Origin: JACMLD01 sp039915085
GTDB lineage: Bacteria > Bacteroidota > Bacteroidia > Chitinophagales > Chitinophagaceae
DNA length: 64,000 bases
Assembly (NCBI GenBank): GCA_039915085.1
Contig: JBDSOC010000179.1
Span: forward strand, 8,787-72,786
Direction of reading: 5' to 3'
Shown: in pieces, positions 8,475 through 15,982 of the stretch
Numbering within the stretch: the first letter of the stretch is position 1
How the letters are laid out: the number at the start of each line of letters is the position of its first letter
Notes under the pieces: model-generated
The model's input: the letters and a program-made list of their open reading frames with translations, nothing else
Told to the model about the DNA's origin: nothing
Databases searched by the model: none
Position numbers and translations under genes: made by a program

Positions 8475-8897
8475 ATGAAAAAAATTATTTTTTCGCTGAC
8501 GCTTTTGCTTTTTGTTTTACAATCATTCAGCCAGGATAGAATGCTGGCCACGCACGACAAAGACTTTTATTCAGGAAGAAGTAAACACCTGAGAAATTCA
8601 GCATGGGTATTGGCCGGCACTGGCGCAGTTGCTGCTACTGCAGGAATATTAATAATCCATAACAATCAAACTGCAGAGGATTTAACAACGGCCATTAGTA
8701 ATGTAATTGGCGGAGTTGTGCTAACTGCTGCAGGAATAGCCGCGCTGTCAACCAGTATTCCTTTATTTATTATTTCGGGTGCACTAAAAAGAAAAGCGGC
8801 ACGGTTAAGTTTTAACAACAAAAGAATATTAATGCCTGTGCAAAACAGTTTTGTTTCAACAGCACAACCCACATTAACACTTTCTATCAGGCTTTAA
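8475..8897 (+). CDS. Small exported membrane protein, unknown
   Basis: The ATG at 8475 gives 140 residues with a clear signal peptide (MKKIIFSLTLLLFVLQSFSQ). The frame is open upstream to 8352 but that part is not protein-like. Two hydrophobic helices follow, about 44-62 (WVLAGTGAVAATAGILII) and 78-105 (VIGGVVLTAAGIAALSTSIPLFIISGAL), then a basic tail. This signal-peptide plus two-helix layout is common among unnamed Bacteroidota envelope proteins. It is monocistronic and its function is unknown. Confidence 0.7.
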   Translation: MKKIIFSLTLLLFVLQSFSQDRMLATHDKDFYSGRSKHLRNSAWVLAGTGAVAATAGILIIHNNQTAEDLTTAISNVIGGVVLTAAGIAALSTSIPLFIISGALKRKAARLSFNNKRILMPVQNSFVSTAQPTLTLSIRL

Positions 8898-9076
8898 TAG
8901 CACCTGCTCTATTCATTACCATTGTAAGACGATGGCATAAATATCTTCATTACGTATCACATTGTTTCCGTTAGTGTCAAATGATAAATACTATTTTGAT
9001 TTGATGCAATGAATTTATTATGCAGCTTAACCAGCTTGAATTGATTGTACCGGGAAGTAAGCTCCCGAAGAAACAT

Positions 9077-9991
9077 CTATAGTAATACCAGTGCATCTAC
9101 ATCTTTGCGGTATGGCATGGATGCCTGTGCTCCCATTCTTGTTACTGATACAGATGCGGCTTTGCAGGCTGTTGAAATAGCAGCTTCCCATTCCGTCCCC
9201 GAACTAATTTCTACCGCTAACACACCATTAAACACATCTCCAGCAGCAGTGGTATCAACAGCTTTTACAACCGGCGCCTTTACCTGTATTTCAATTGTAT
9301 CATTTTTGAAAAAAGCGCCCTTTGCACCTAAAGTAATGATTACATTTTGCACACCTGCCTTTAATAAAACAGCTGCAGCCTTTGAAGCTGAGTTTATATC
9401 AGTTACTTTTATACCCGTTAATATTTCTGCTTCTGTTTCATTTGGTGTAATAAGATATAAGCAGGAGAAAATCTCTCCGGGCAATTGCCGTGCTGGAGCA
9501 GGATTTAAAATAACTTTTGTGTGCAGCTCATATCCTTTTTTTGCAGCAAATAAAACACTCTCCAAAGGAATTTCTAATTGCAGTAACATAATACCGGCAG
9601 CGGCAATCTGTTCTTCAGCACCCTGTATTTCGCTTACTGTAAGTGTTTCATTTGCACCCGGTGCCACCACAATTTCATTTTCTCCTTTTTCATCAACCAA
9701 TATTAATGCGGTACCGGAAGCTTTGTCAACATCTTTCCGGATATACTGTGTAATGATCCCTTCTTTTTTAAATTCTTCTATTGCACGCTGACCAAAAATA
9801 TCATCGCCGGTTTTGCAAACTAAAATAACCCCAGCACCCATTCTTGCAGCAGCTACGGCCTGGTTAGCGCCTTTTCCCCCTGAAAACATAAAGAACTCTC
9901 CGCCCAGTATGGTTTCCCCGGGTGAAGGAAATTTATTGGTCTTTATAACCATGTCCGTGTTTGAACTTCCGATTACAATAATCTTTGACAT
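9077..9991 (-). CDS. rbsK: Ribokinase (PfkB family)
   Basis: A cytoplasmic kinase of 304 residues that phosphorylates D-ribose (or a closely related sugar) to the 5-phosphate with ATP. The PfkB fold is clear: an N-terminal GSSNTDMVI segment, the sugar-binding GGKGANQAVAAARMG motif at 38-52, and the anion-hole/catalytic motif DTTAAGD at 246-252, with Asp252 as base. It lies 15 bases downstream of the sugar permease gene in the same direction, so the two form an import-and-phosphorylate operon. Ribose is the default assignment; deoxyribose or another pentose cannot be excluded. Confidence 0.9.
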   Translation of the reverse strand: MSKIIVIGSSNTDMVIKTNKFPSPGETILGGEFFMFSGGKGANQAVAAARMGAGVILVCKTGDDIFGQRAIEEFKKEGIITQYIRKDVDKASGTALILVDEKGENEIVVAPGANETLTVSEIQGAEEQIAAAGIMLLQLEIPLESVLFAAKKGYELHTKVILNPAPARQLPGEIFSCLYLITPNETEAEILTGIKVTDINSASKAAAVLLKAGVQNVIITLGAKGAFFKNDTIEIQVKAPVVKAVDTTAAGDVFNGVLAVEISSGTEWEAAISTACKAASVSVTRMGAQASMPYRKDVDALVLL

Positions 9992-10006
9992 ATTAATGAG
10001 CGTTTA

Positions 10007-11002
10007 TCAGCGTGCATAAATTATCAGTACAATTCCAATAACATAGAGCAAGAGCATAACGTTTAATAAAGTCATTGTGCCTTTGGGAGCATTCTTAAAT
10101 TCCCGCCAGATAAATATGCCCCATATAGCTGCAACTATTGTTGCGCCTTGTCCGAGTCCGTAAGAAATGGCAGCGCCGGCTTTTCCTGAAGCAATAATAT
10201 TGAATGACATACCAATACACCAAATGATGCCGCCGAGTATGCCGGTTAAATGATTTCTAAATCCGCCCTTAAAATACCGGGAAAAATTTACCGGCTCACC
10301 AACAAACGGCTTACGCATTATATAAGTGTTGAATAAAAAATTGCTTAGCAAAATGCCAATAGCAAAGAATACCATAGCAGTATATGGACTTAACTTGCCT
10401 GGTTCAGGCACGGCAAAATCGGTAAACATGGATTTGGCAACAAACCGGTAAAAGAAACCCATTGCAACACCCGCTATTACTGACAACAAAAGTCCCCGGG
10501 TAGAAGGCGACAGATTACCCGACGACATTTTTTTATACGCCCTTGCATTTAAAATAATGGCGATGGCAATTAATGCTACACCGGAAAAAAGAAATGTTGC
10601 ATTGCCCTGTGGCACGTTAATATAGTTGACTATCACCCCCAGCACCAATGCAATACCAATACCCACTGGAAATGCTACAGACATGCCTGCAATGGAAATA
10701 GCCGCCACTAATAGAATATTCGCAGCATTAAAAATGATACCTCCCAGAACAGCTGAAAATAAATTACCCGCACTTGCCTGTGATAGATCTTTTAAAAATC
10801 CCCTGCCCTGCCCGCCAGTGCTTCCCAAAGTGAAAGCAAATAACAAGGCCAGTACCAGGATACCAATTACATAATCCCAGTAAAACAATTCAAAACGCCA
10901 TGTGCCTGCAGAGAGTTTCTGGGTATTGGCCCAGGAACCCCAGCATAACATAGTAATTACACAAAAAACAATAGCAGTTGAATAATTTTCTAAAATGAAC
11001 AT
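10007..11002 (-). CDS. Sugar permease, GRP/RbsU-like drug/metabolite transporter superfamily
   Basis: A 331-residue inner-membrane protein with about ten hydrophobic helices, starting MFILENYSTAIVFCVITMLCWGSWANTQKLS. The CWGSWANTQK stretch and the internal two-fold layout (second half from about GFFYRFVAKSMFTDF) match the glucose/ribose porter (GRP) family found next to ribokinases. It would bring a free sugar in by proton symport for phosphorylation by the ribokinase encoded directly downstream. Upstream on this strand a TAAATTTG (11074-11081) fits the Bacteroidota -7 box, although I see no good -33 TTG. Confidence 0.82.
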   Translation of the reverse strand: MFILENYSTAIVFCVITMLCWGSWANTQKLSAGTWRFELFYWDYVIGILVLALLFAFTLGSTGGQGRGFLKDLSQASAGNLFSAVLGGIIFNAANILLVAAISIAGMSVAFPVGIGIALVLGVIVNYINVPQGNATFLFSGVALIAIAIILNARAYKKMSSGNLSPSTRGLLLSVIAGVAMGFFYRFVAKSMFTDFAVPEPGKLSPYTAMVFFAIGILLSNFLFNTYIMRKPFVGEPVNFSRYFKGGFRNHLTGILGGIIWCIGMSFNIIASGKAGAAISYGLGQGATIVAAIWGIFIWREFKNAPKGTMTLLNVMLLLYVIGIVLIIYAR

Positions 11003-11206
11003 GGCAATTGTGTTTAAAAAATTTTAGTGCAAAGAGGTTGGGCAATTTGTTTTGTGGAGTATGCCCTTGTTATCAAATTTATTGATTATTGCATTAAAGT
11101 CATTTTAATAAGGTGTTTTTAAGTATTTAATTTAAACCAGTGGCAGTTTACTACACAATATTTTTTTTATCTTTAAAGGAACGCTGCCAAAGGGTATCAT
11201 TAAGCT

Positions 11207-13537
11207 ATGGATAAACAACATGTCAGCCGCCGCTCCTTCCTGCAAAATACAGCCAAAGCAGCCATGCTTATAACTACTGCCGATCTTTCTGGCCTGGTTA
11301 AAAAAAGCGATGAACAGGAAATACAAATCACAGGAGAGCAGGATAACTATAGAACCAATGGTCCCTGGTACAGGAACGTAACACGCTGGGGGCAGGTAAA
11401 TATTACTGAAAAAGACCCACCACAATATGATATTTCCTGGTGGCGCAGTTATTGGAAACGCACAGATACAAAAGGCATTGTAGTAAATGCAGGTGGCATC
11501 GTAGCTTATTATCCTACACAAATTCCCCTTCATAAAAAAGCAGTGTATTTAAAAGAAGGCGATGATCTTTTTGGGAACATCTGCCGGGCTGCGCATGAAG
11601 ATGGCGTGGCTGTATTTGCGCGGATGGATTCAAACCGTGCTGATGAAACATTTTACCAGGCACACCCCGGCTGGTTTACAGTAGATGGAACCGGCAACCC
11701 TTATAAAGCGGATGATCTGTATATTTCCTGCATTAATAGCCCTTATTACACTGAGCATATTCCAGCCATACTCAGGGAAATAGCCACCTTGTATCATCCC
11801 GAAGGATTTACAGACAACAGCTGGAGCGGGCTTGGCCGCGAATCAATTTGTTACTGTGAGAATTGCAAAAAAGATTTTCATGATAAAACAGGGAAAGCTA
11901 TTCCCGTTGTAAAAAACTGGGATGATGCTGTCTACCGGCAATGGATACACTGGAATTATGCACGGCGCCTTGAGATATGGGATTTGAATAACCGCGTTTG
12001 CAAAGCTGCAGGCGGAGAAGATTGCATCTGGTCGGGCATGAACAGCGGTTCTATCAGCGGGCAAAGCAAAAGCTTCCGCAACCTCAGGGAGATCTGCAAA
12101 CGTGCTGAGATCATTATGCTGGACGACCAATCACGTTCTGATAATACCGGGTTTCAACACAATGGAGAGAATGGGAAACTGATCCACGGGCTGCTGGGCT
12201 GGGACAAACTAATACCGGAAAGTATGGCAATGTACCAGGCACATGATCCGTGGTTTCGCCTGGCAAGCAAGCCTGAACCGGAAGCCCGCATGTGGATGCT
12301 GGAAGGTATTGCCGGTGGCATTCAACCCTGGTGGCACATGATCAGCGCATATCATGAAGACAGGAGGATGTACCACAACCCCGAAAAAGTTTTTCATTGG
12401 CACAAAGAAAATGAAAGATACCTGGTTAACCGGTTTCCGGTTGCCACCGTGGGCGTGGTATGGTCGCAGGAAAATATGGATTTCTATGGGCGCGACCATA
12501 CAGATGAACTGGTAGAATCACCCTGGCGCGGCATGGTACAGGCGCTGATAAGAGCAAGAATACCTTACCTGCCTGTTCATATAGATGACCTGGATCGGGA
12601 TGCATCAAAATTCAGTGTTCTCGTAATGCCTAACCTGGCTGCTATGAGCGATGAACAGGCAGCAGGTATCAGGAAGTTTGTAAAGGACGGTGGCAGCCTG
12701 GTAGCAACAGGCGACAGCAGCCTTTTTGATCAATGGGGCGATAAACGGACCGATTACGCACTGGCTGATCTGTTTGGCGCGCACTATATTGCGCCTGGTA
12801 ACGACGATGAACAACCGCCATCAAAAAGACTAGCCGGGGATGCTTATCATACCTACCTGCGGCTTGCACCGGACTTGCGTGCTCAAACTGATGGACCACA
12901 TAAAGGGCCAGAACCTGCAATCGTTGGCAAACGTCATCCTATTTTAAAAGGATTTGAAGAAACCGATACCATTCCATTTGGCGGATTGCTAAGGCCACTG
13001 CGTATAGATGCTGATGTTGAAATGGTGGCTAGTTACATTCCGCAATTTCCTGTGTACCCGCCGGAAAAAGCTTATATGCGTGTACCAAAAACGGATATAC
13101 CCGGTATTCTCCTAAATGAAAAAACAGGGCAGGGAAGGGTTGTTTTTATTCCTGCTGATCTTGACAAACAATTTGGCCGTACCAATTTACCTGACCATGG
13201 AAACCTGCTTAAGAATATAATACGCTGGGCCGCAAAAGAGAATATTCCTGTAAATGTTGAAGGAGCGGGATTGGTAGATTGTCATCTTTACACGCAGCAA
13301 AACCGGATGATCCTGCATTTGGTAAATCTGACAAGTGCTGCTGCCTGGCGCCAGCCATTGGATGAATTGATTTCAATTGGCCCTTTGAAAGTAAGTGTAC
13401 AATTATCCAAAGGAATAGCAGGAAATAAAATACGTCCGCTGGTTGCCAATAAAAATATTACAGCAAAAGTTTCAGGTGGACGCTGTCATTTTGAAGTCGC
13501 TTCAATATTGGATCACGAAGTGATTGTTATAGGTTAG
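11207..13537 (+). CDS. Tat-exported putative glycoside hydrolase (GHL6-like, with beta-galactosidase trimerisation domain)
   Basis: 776 residues starting MDKQHVSRRSFLQNTAK, a twin-arginine signal, so it is exported folded. Residues 60-400 form a TIM-barrel of the hypothetical-glycosidase GHL6 kind: VAVFARMDSNRADETFYQAHPGW, DDLYISCINSPYY and an ESICYCENCKKDF stretch that may bind a metal. From about 425 to 600 comes a GH42-type trimerisation-like domain (PVATVGVVWSQENMDFYGR; LVMPNLAAMSDEQ), then a small beta domain. The substrate is unknown; relatives act on galactosides or fucosides. It is convergent with the CBM6 lipoprotein gene and divergent from the permease-ribokinase operon. Confidence 0.75.
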   Translation: MDKQHVSRRSFLQNTAKAAMLITTADLSGLVKKSDEQEIQITGEQDNYRTNGPWYRNVTRWGQVNITEKDPPQYDISWWRSYWKRTDTKGIVVNAGGIVAYYPTQIPLHKKAVYLKEGDDLFGNICRAAHEDGVAVFARMDSNRADETFYQAHPGWFTVDGTGNPYKADDLYISCINSPYYTEHIPAILREIATLYHPEGFTDNSWSGLGRESICYCENCKKDFHDKTGKAIPVVKNWDDAVYRQWIHWNYARRLEIWDLNNRVCKAAGGEDCIWSGMNSGSISGQSKSFRNLREICKRAEIIMLDDQSRSDNTGFQHNGENGKLIHGLLGWDKLIPESMAMYQAHDPWFRLASKPEPEARMWMLEGIAGGIQPWWHMISAYHEDRRMYHNPEKVFHWHKENERYLVNRFPVATVGVVWSQENMDFYGRDHTDELVESPWRGMVQALIRARIPYLPVHIDDLDRDASKFSVLVMPNLAAMSDEQAAGIRKFVKDGGSLVATGDSSLFDQWGDKRTDYALADLFGAHYIAPGNDDEQPPSKRLAGDAYHTYLRLAPDLRAQTDGPHKGPEPAIVGKRHPILKGFEETDTIPFGGLLRPLRIDADVEMVASYIPQFPVYPPEKAYMRVPKTDIPGILLNEKTGQGRVVFIPADLDKQFGRTNLPDHGNLLKNIIRWAAKENIPVNVEGAGLVDCHLYTQQNRMILHLVNLTSAAAWRQPLDELISIGPLKVSVQLSKGIAGNKIRPLVANKNITAKVSGGRCHFEVASILDHEVIVIG

Positions 13538-13583
13538 AAAAATATTAGAAAATACGTTGAGAAATAAACCGGCCAGCAGATCG

Positions 13584-14237
13584 TTACTTCTTCACAAACT
13601 CCAGGTAATCAAAGTTCATATTGCCCTGCTCTGTGATGTGCAGGGTAAGTAAATGAATTCCCTTTTTCATTTTTATTACTGTCAGTGAATCTATTTTGTT
13701 CCAGTGATGCCATTGGCGCCATGCAACTGTATCACGCGCATCGTAGGTAGAACTTATTTTTAATGGACCGCCGGTTTGCCTGCCGTCAATATCCAGCGCA
13801 ATAGCGCCGCCTGCATTGGAAGTATAAACAGCAGCAATGCGGTATAATCCCGTCTCCTTAACTTTTATCGTATAGTTTATCCATTCACCTGGCTGGGTCC
13901 AGCCAAGATACAGTTGATTAGATTCAGGCATTATTTTGTTATAAGGATTATTGTCTATTGCACCTGGCTTTGTATAAGAAATATCAACACCCTCATGCAT
14001 ACGGAATTCATTCAGGAAATTTCCATTAGCAGGATTTAATTTACCGCTTCCATTATTTGCACTATCGGCGTCATGGTAAGCTGTTCCTTCCCCACCCTTA
14101 TCATACAATTCGCACTCTATCCGGCCAGGAATTGACTGCATCTTATCTTCCCAGGGACGTCCTTTTTGTAGCGGCCGGCCGGACGTACATGCAATTATTT
14201 GAAACAAGGCCAGTGCAATAAAATAATATTTTATCAT
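13584..14237 (-). CDS. CBM6-type carbohydrate-binding lipoprotein
   Basis: 217 residues. The signal peptide ends in a lipobox (FQIIACTSG, Cys17), so it is anchored in the membrane. From about residue 37 the sequence PGRIECELYDKGGEGTAYHD begins a family 6 carbohydrate-binding module, with the matching aromatic sites WTQPGEWINYTIKV, MKKGIHLLTLHI and the terminal NFDYLEFVKK. No catalytic domain follows, so it is a stand-alone binding protein, perhaps helping to retain polysaccharide at the cell surface. It has its own transcription unit, convergent with the Tat-exported glycosidase. Confidence 0.85.
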   Translation of the reverse strand: MIKYYFIALALFQIIACTSGRPLQKGRPWEDKMQSIPGRIECELYDKGGEGTAYHDADSANNGSGKLNPANGNFLNEFRMHEGVDISYTKPGAIDNNPYNKIMPESNQLYLGWTQPGEWINYTIKVKETGLYRIAAVYTSNAGGAIALDIDGRQTGGPLKISSTYDARDTVAWRQWHHWNKIDSLTVIKMKKGIHLLTLHITEQGNMNFDYLEFVKK

Positions 14238-14315
14238 AGTGATTCCAAATGTACCATAATATATTTCAGGTATACCGGATCATTACAACCCTTCCTGTCA
14301 AATCGAATCTACGTT

Positions 14316-15308
14316 CTATTTTAATTCTCCTGGTATAACAGTAAGTTGCTGTTTTCTTCCTTGTCTTAGTACACCCAGTTCAATCCGTTTTCCTATTACA
14401 CCTTCATGCAAATATTTATGCAGGTTATCGGTTGTAGCAACAGGCTTGCCTTCAAATTCAACAATTATATCCCCCAGTCTCAGCTGATTGTTATTGAGGT
14501 TGGCATCTGACAATAACTCAAAAATATACACACCCGTATTTGTTGTCAAATGATTTGCGCCAATCATGCGCGGTGTTAAATTTACAGGTTGCGCAGCCAC
14601 ACCAAGCTGGGCACGCTTTACTCTGCCATGCATAACAAGTTGTCCTGCAATATAGGCAGCAAGGTTGGATGAAACGGCAAAGCACAATCCCTGCGTGTCT
14701 GCAATCACAGCGGTATTAACACCAATCACTTTCCCTTCAGAATTCATCAACGGACCTCCGCTATTACCGGGGTTAAGCGCTGCATCGGTTTGAATAATGT
14801 CATCAATCAGCCTTCCATTGTTTGCCCTTAACGTGCGGCCAAGGGCACTTACCACACCTGCAGTAACCGTGTGCTGCAACCCCATCGGGTTGCCGATTGC
14901 AATGGCAATTTGTCCTGTTTCCAGCAAATCAGAATTGGCAAACTGTAAGGGTTTCAGTTGCCCGTCATATACTTTTAAAATGGCAATATCTGTGGAACGG
15001 TCAGTACCAATCAGTGTAGCATTCAATTCCAATCCATCTGCAAAGGCTGTTTTAATGGATGAAGCATTTTCTATTACATGGTTATTGGTAACAATATAGC
15101 CATCGGTTGATATGACAAAGCCGGATCCCGAACCTTGTTGAACTACCTCCTTTTTTGTCCGTGGATGAATCACTTTTTTAAATACTTTAATATGCGCCAC
15201 TGCTTGTGAAGCATGCCGCACCACGCCGGTTACAGTGCCTGAATATACATCCAGCAATTGCCCGTCAGATAAGGCAATAAAATTGGTATCGTAATTGTCT
15301 TCTTTCAT
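14316..15308 (-). CDS. HtrA/DegP-like S1C serine protease with one PDZ domain
   Basis: The ATG at 15308 gives 330 residues (MKEDNYDTNFIALSDGQ). The catalytic triad is complete: His77 (YIVTNNHVIEN), Asp107 (DRSTDIAIL) and Ser183 (LNPGNSGGPL). A single PDZ domain occupies about 235-330 (YIFELLSDANLNNNQLRLGD; GKPVATTDNLHKYLHEG). HtrA proteases normally work in the periplasm on misfolded proteins, but this start yields no signal peptide. The longer frame up to 15530 begins with Cys-rich sequence that is not a convincing signal either. It may therefore be a cytoplasmic or unconventional member. Confidence 0.88.
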   Translation of the reverse strand: MKEDNYDTNFIALSDGQLLDVYSGTVTGVVRHASQAVAHIKVFKKVIHPRTKKEVVQQGSGSGFVISTDGYIVTNNHVIENASSIKTAFADGLELNATLIGTDRSTDIAILKVYDGQLKPLQFANSDLLETGQIAIAIGNPMGLQHTVTAGVVSALGRTLRANNGRLIDDIIQTDAALNPGNSGGPLMNSEGKVIGVNTAVIADTQGLCFAVSSNLAAYIAGQLVMHGRVKRAQLGVAAQPVNLTPRMIGANHLTTNTGVYIFELLSDANLNNNQLRLGDIIVEFEGKPVATTDNLHKYLHEGVIGKRIELGVLRQGRKQQLTVIPGELK

Positions 15309-15353
15309 AGCAAAATCAATCCAACAATCACTCCAAATGAAAAAGCAGCATTT

Positions 15354-15548
15354 TTGACAGTTTACCGTCCCATAATAAATAACTTCACTTATGCAGAAAC
15401 GCAGTTCAACCACCAGCCGGAAGATAGCCGTTATGCAAACATGGTTACAGAACTGGAAATATTGACTGCACAATATGCTGAAAATGGTTTGCTGAAAATG
15501 GAATATGACACTATGTTGTACCTGGCACAAACAGGCGGAAAACCATAA
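15354..15548 (+). CDS. Possible small protein with TTG start, or 3' remnant of a gene
   Basis: Up to 64 residues from a TTG at 15354; the only in-frame ATG is at 15441 and would give 35 residues. The sequence has protein-like composition (NNFTYAETQFNHQPEDSRYA; AQYAENGLLKMEYD). The frame stays open further upstream across the start of the protease gene, which may mean it is the end of a decayed gene. No family recognised. It ends 65 bases before the histone-like gene. Confidence 0.3.
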   Translation: MTVYRPIINNFTYAETQFNHQPEDSRYANMVTELEILTAQYAENGLLKMEYDTMLYLAQTGGKP

Positions 15549-15612
15549 ACAATTTTAAGCGGCACGCATTTTTTTAAACTGATTTACATAGCTTCACCAA
15601 TAAAAAAATTAT

Positions 15613-15969
15613 ATGACAAAGAAAAGTGCAAAAAAAACAGTTGCTCCGGAACAAACAAGTCTTTTCAGGATGGCAGGAGAAGCCATTGGTACGATAGGGC
15701 ATGAAATTGTTGAAGGCAAAGACAAACTGGTTGAAGTATCGCAGGCAGCGGTTGAAAAACTAAGCAGCGTTAGAAAAGCCATCAGCAAAAAAATTTCAAA
15801 GAAAAAAATCAAAACTGTTACAAAGAAAAAAATCGTTCCCTTTAAAAAAGCAGCAAAGAAAATTGTAAAAAAAGTTGCGAAAAAGGTTACGAAAAAGATT
15901 GCTAAGAAAACAAAAAAAGCTGCCCCAAAAAACACAGCTAAAAAATCAGTTATAAAGAGAAAAAAATAA
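15613..15969 (+). CDS. Lysine/alanine-rich histone H1-like protein
   Basis: 118 residues. The first 55 are ordinary in composition (LFRMAGEAIGTIGHEIVEGK). The rest consists almost wholly of Lys, Ala, Val, Thr and Ile in irregular KKAAKKIVKKVAKK-type repeats and ends KSVIKRKK. This matches bacterial H1-like nucleoid proteins, which bind DNA non-specifically through a disordered basic tail. There is no signal peptide. It is probably a DNA-compacting protein; nucleic-acid binding is inferred from composition alone. It is convergent with the GH92 gene 14 bases away. Confidence 0.75.
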   Translation: MTKKSAKKTVAPEQTSLFRMAGEAIGTIGHEIVEGKDKLVEVSQAAVEKLSSVRKAISKKISKKKIKTVTKKKIVPFKKAAKKIVKKVAKKVTKKIAKKTKKAAPKNTAKKSVIKRKK

Positions 15970-15982
15970 AACCTCCATTTTT

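Noticed and set aside
9045..9791. 248-codon plus-strand open frame
   Set aside because: It lies wholly antisense to the ribokinase gene, whose motifs are intact; the translation is a Ser/Thr/Ala-rich shadow without features.
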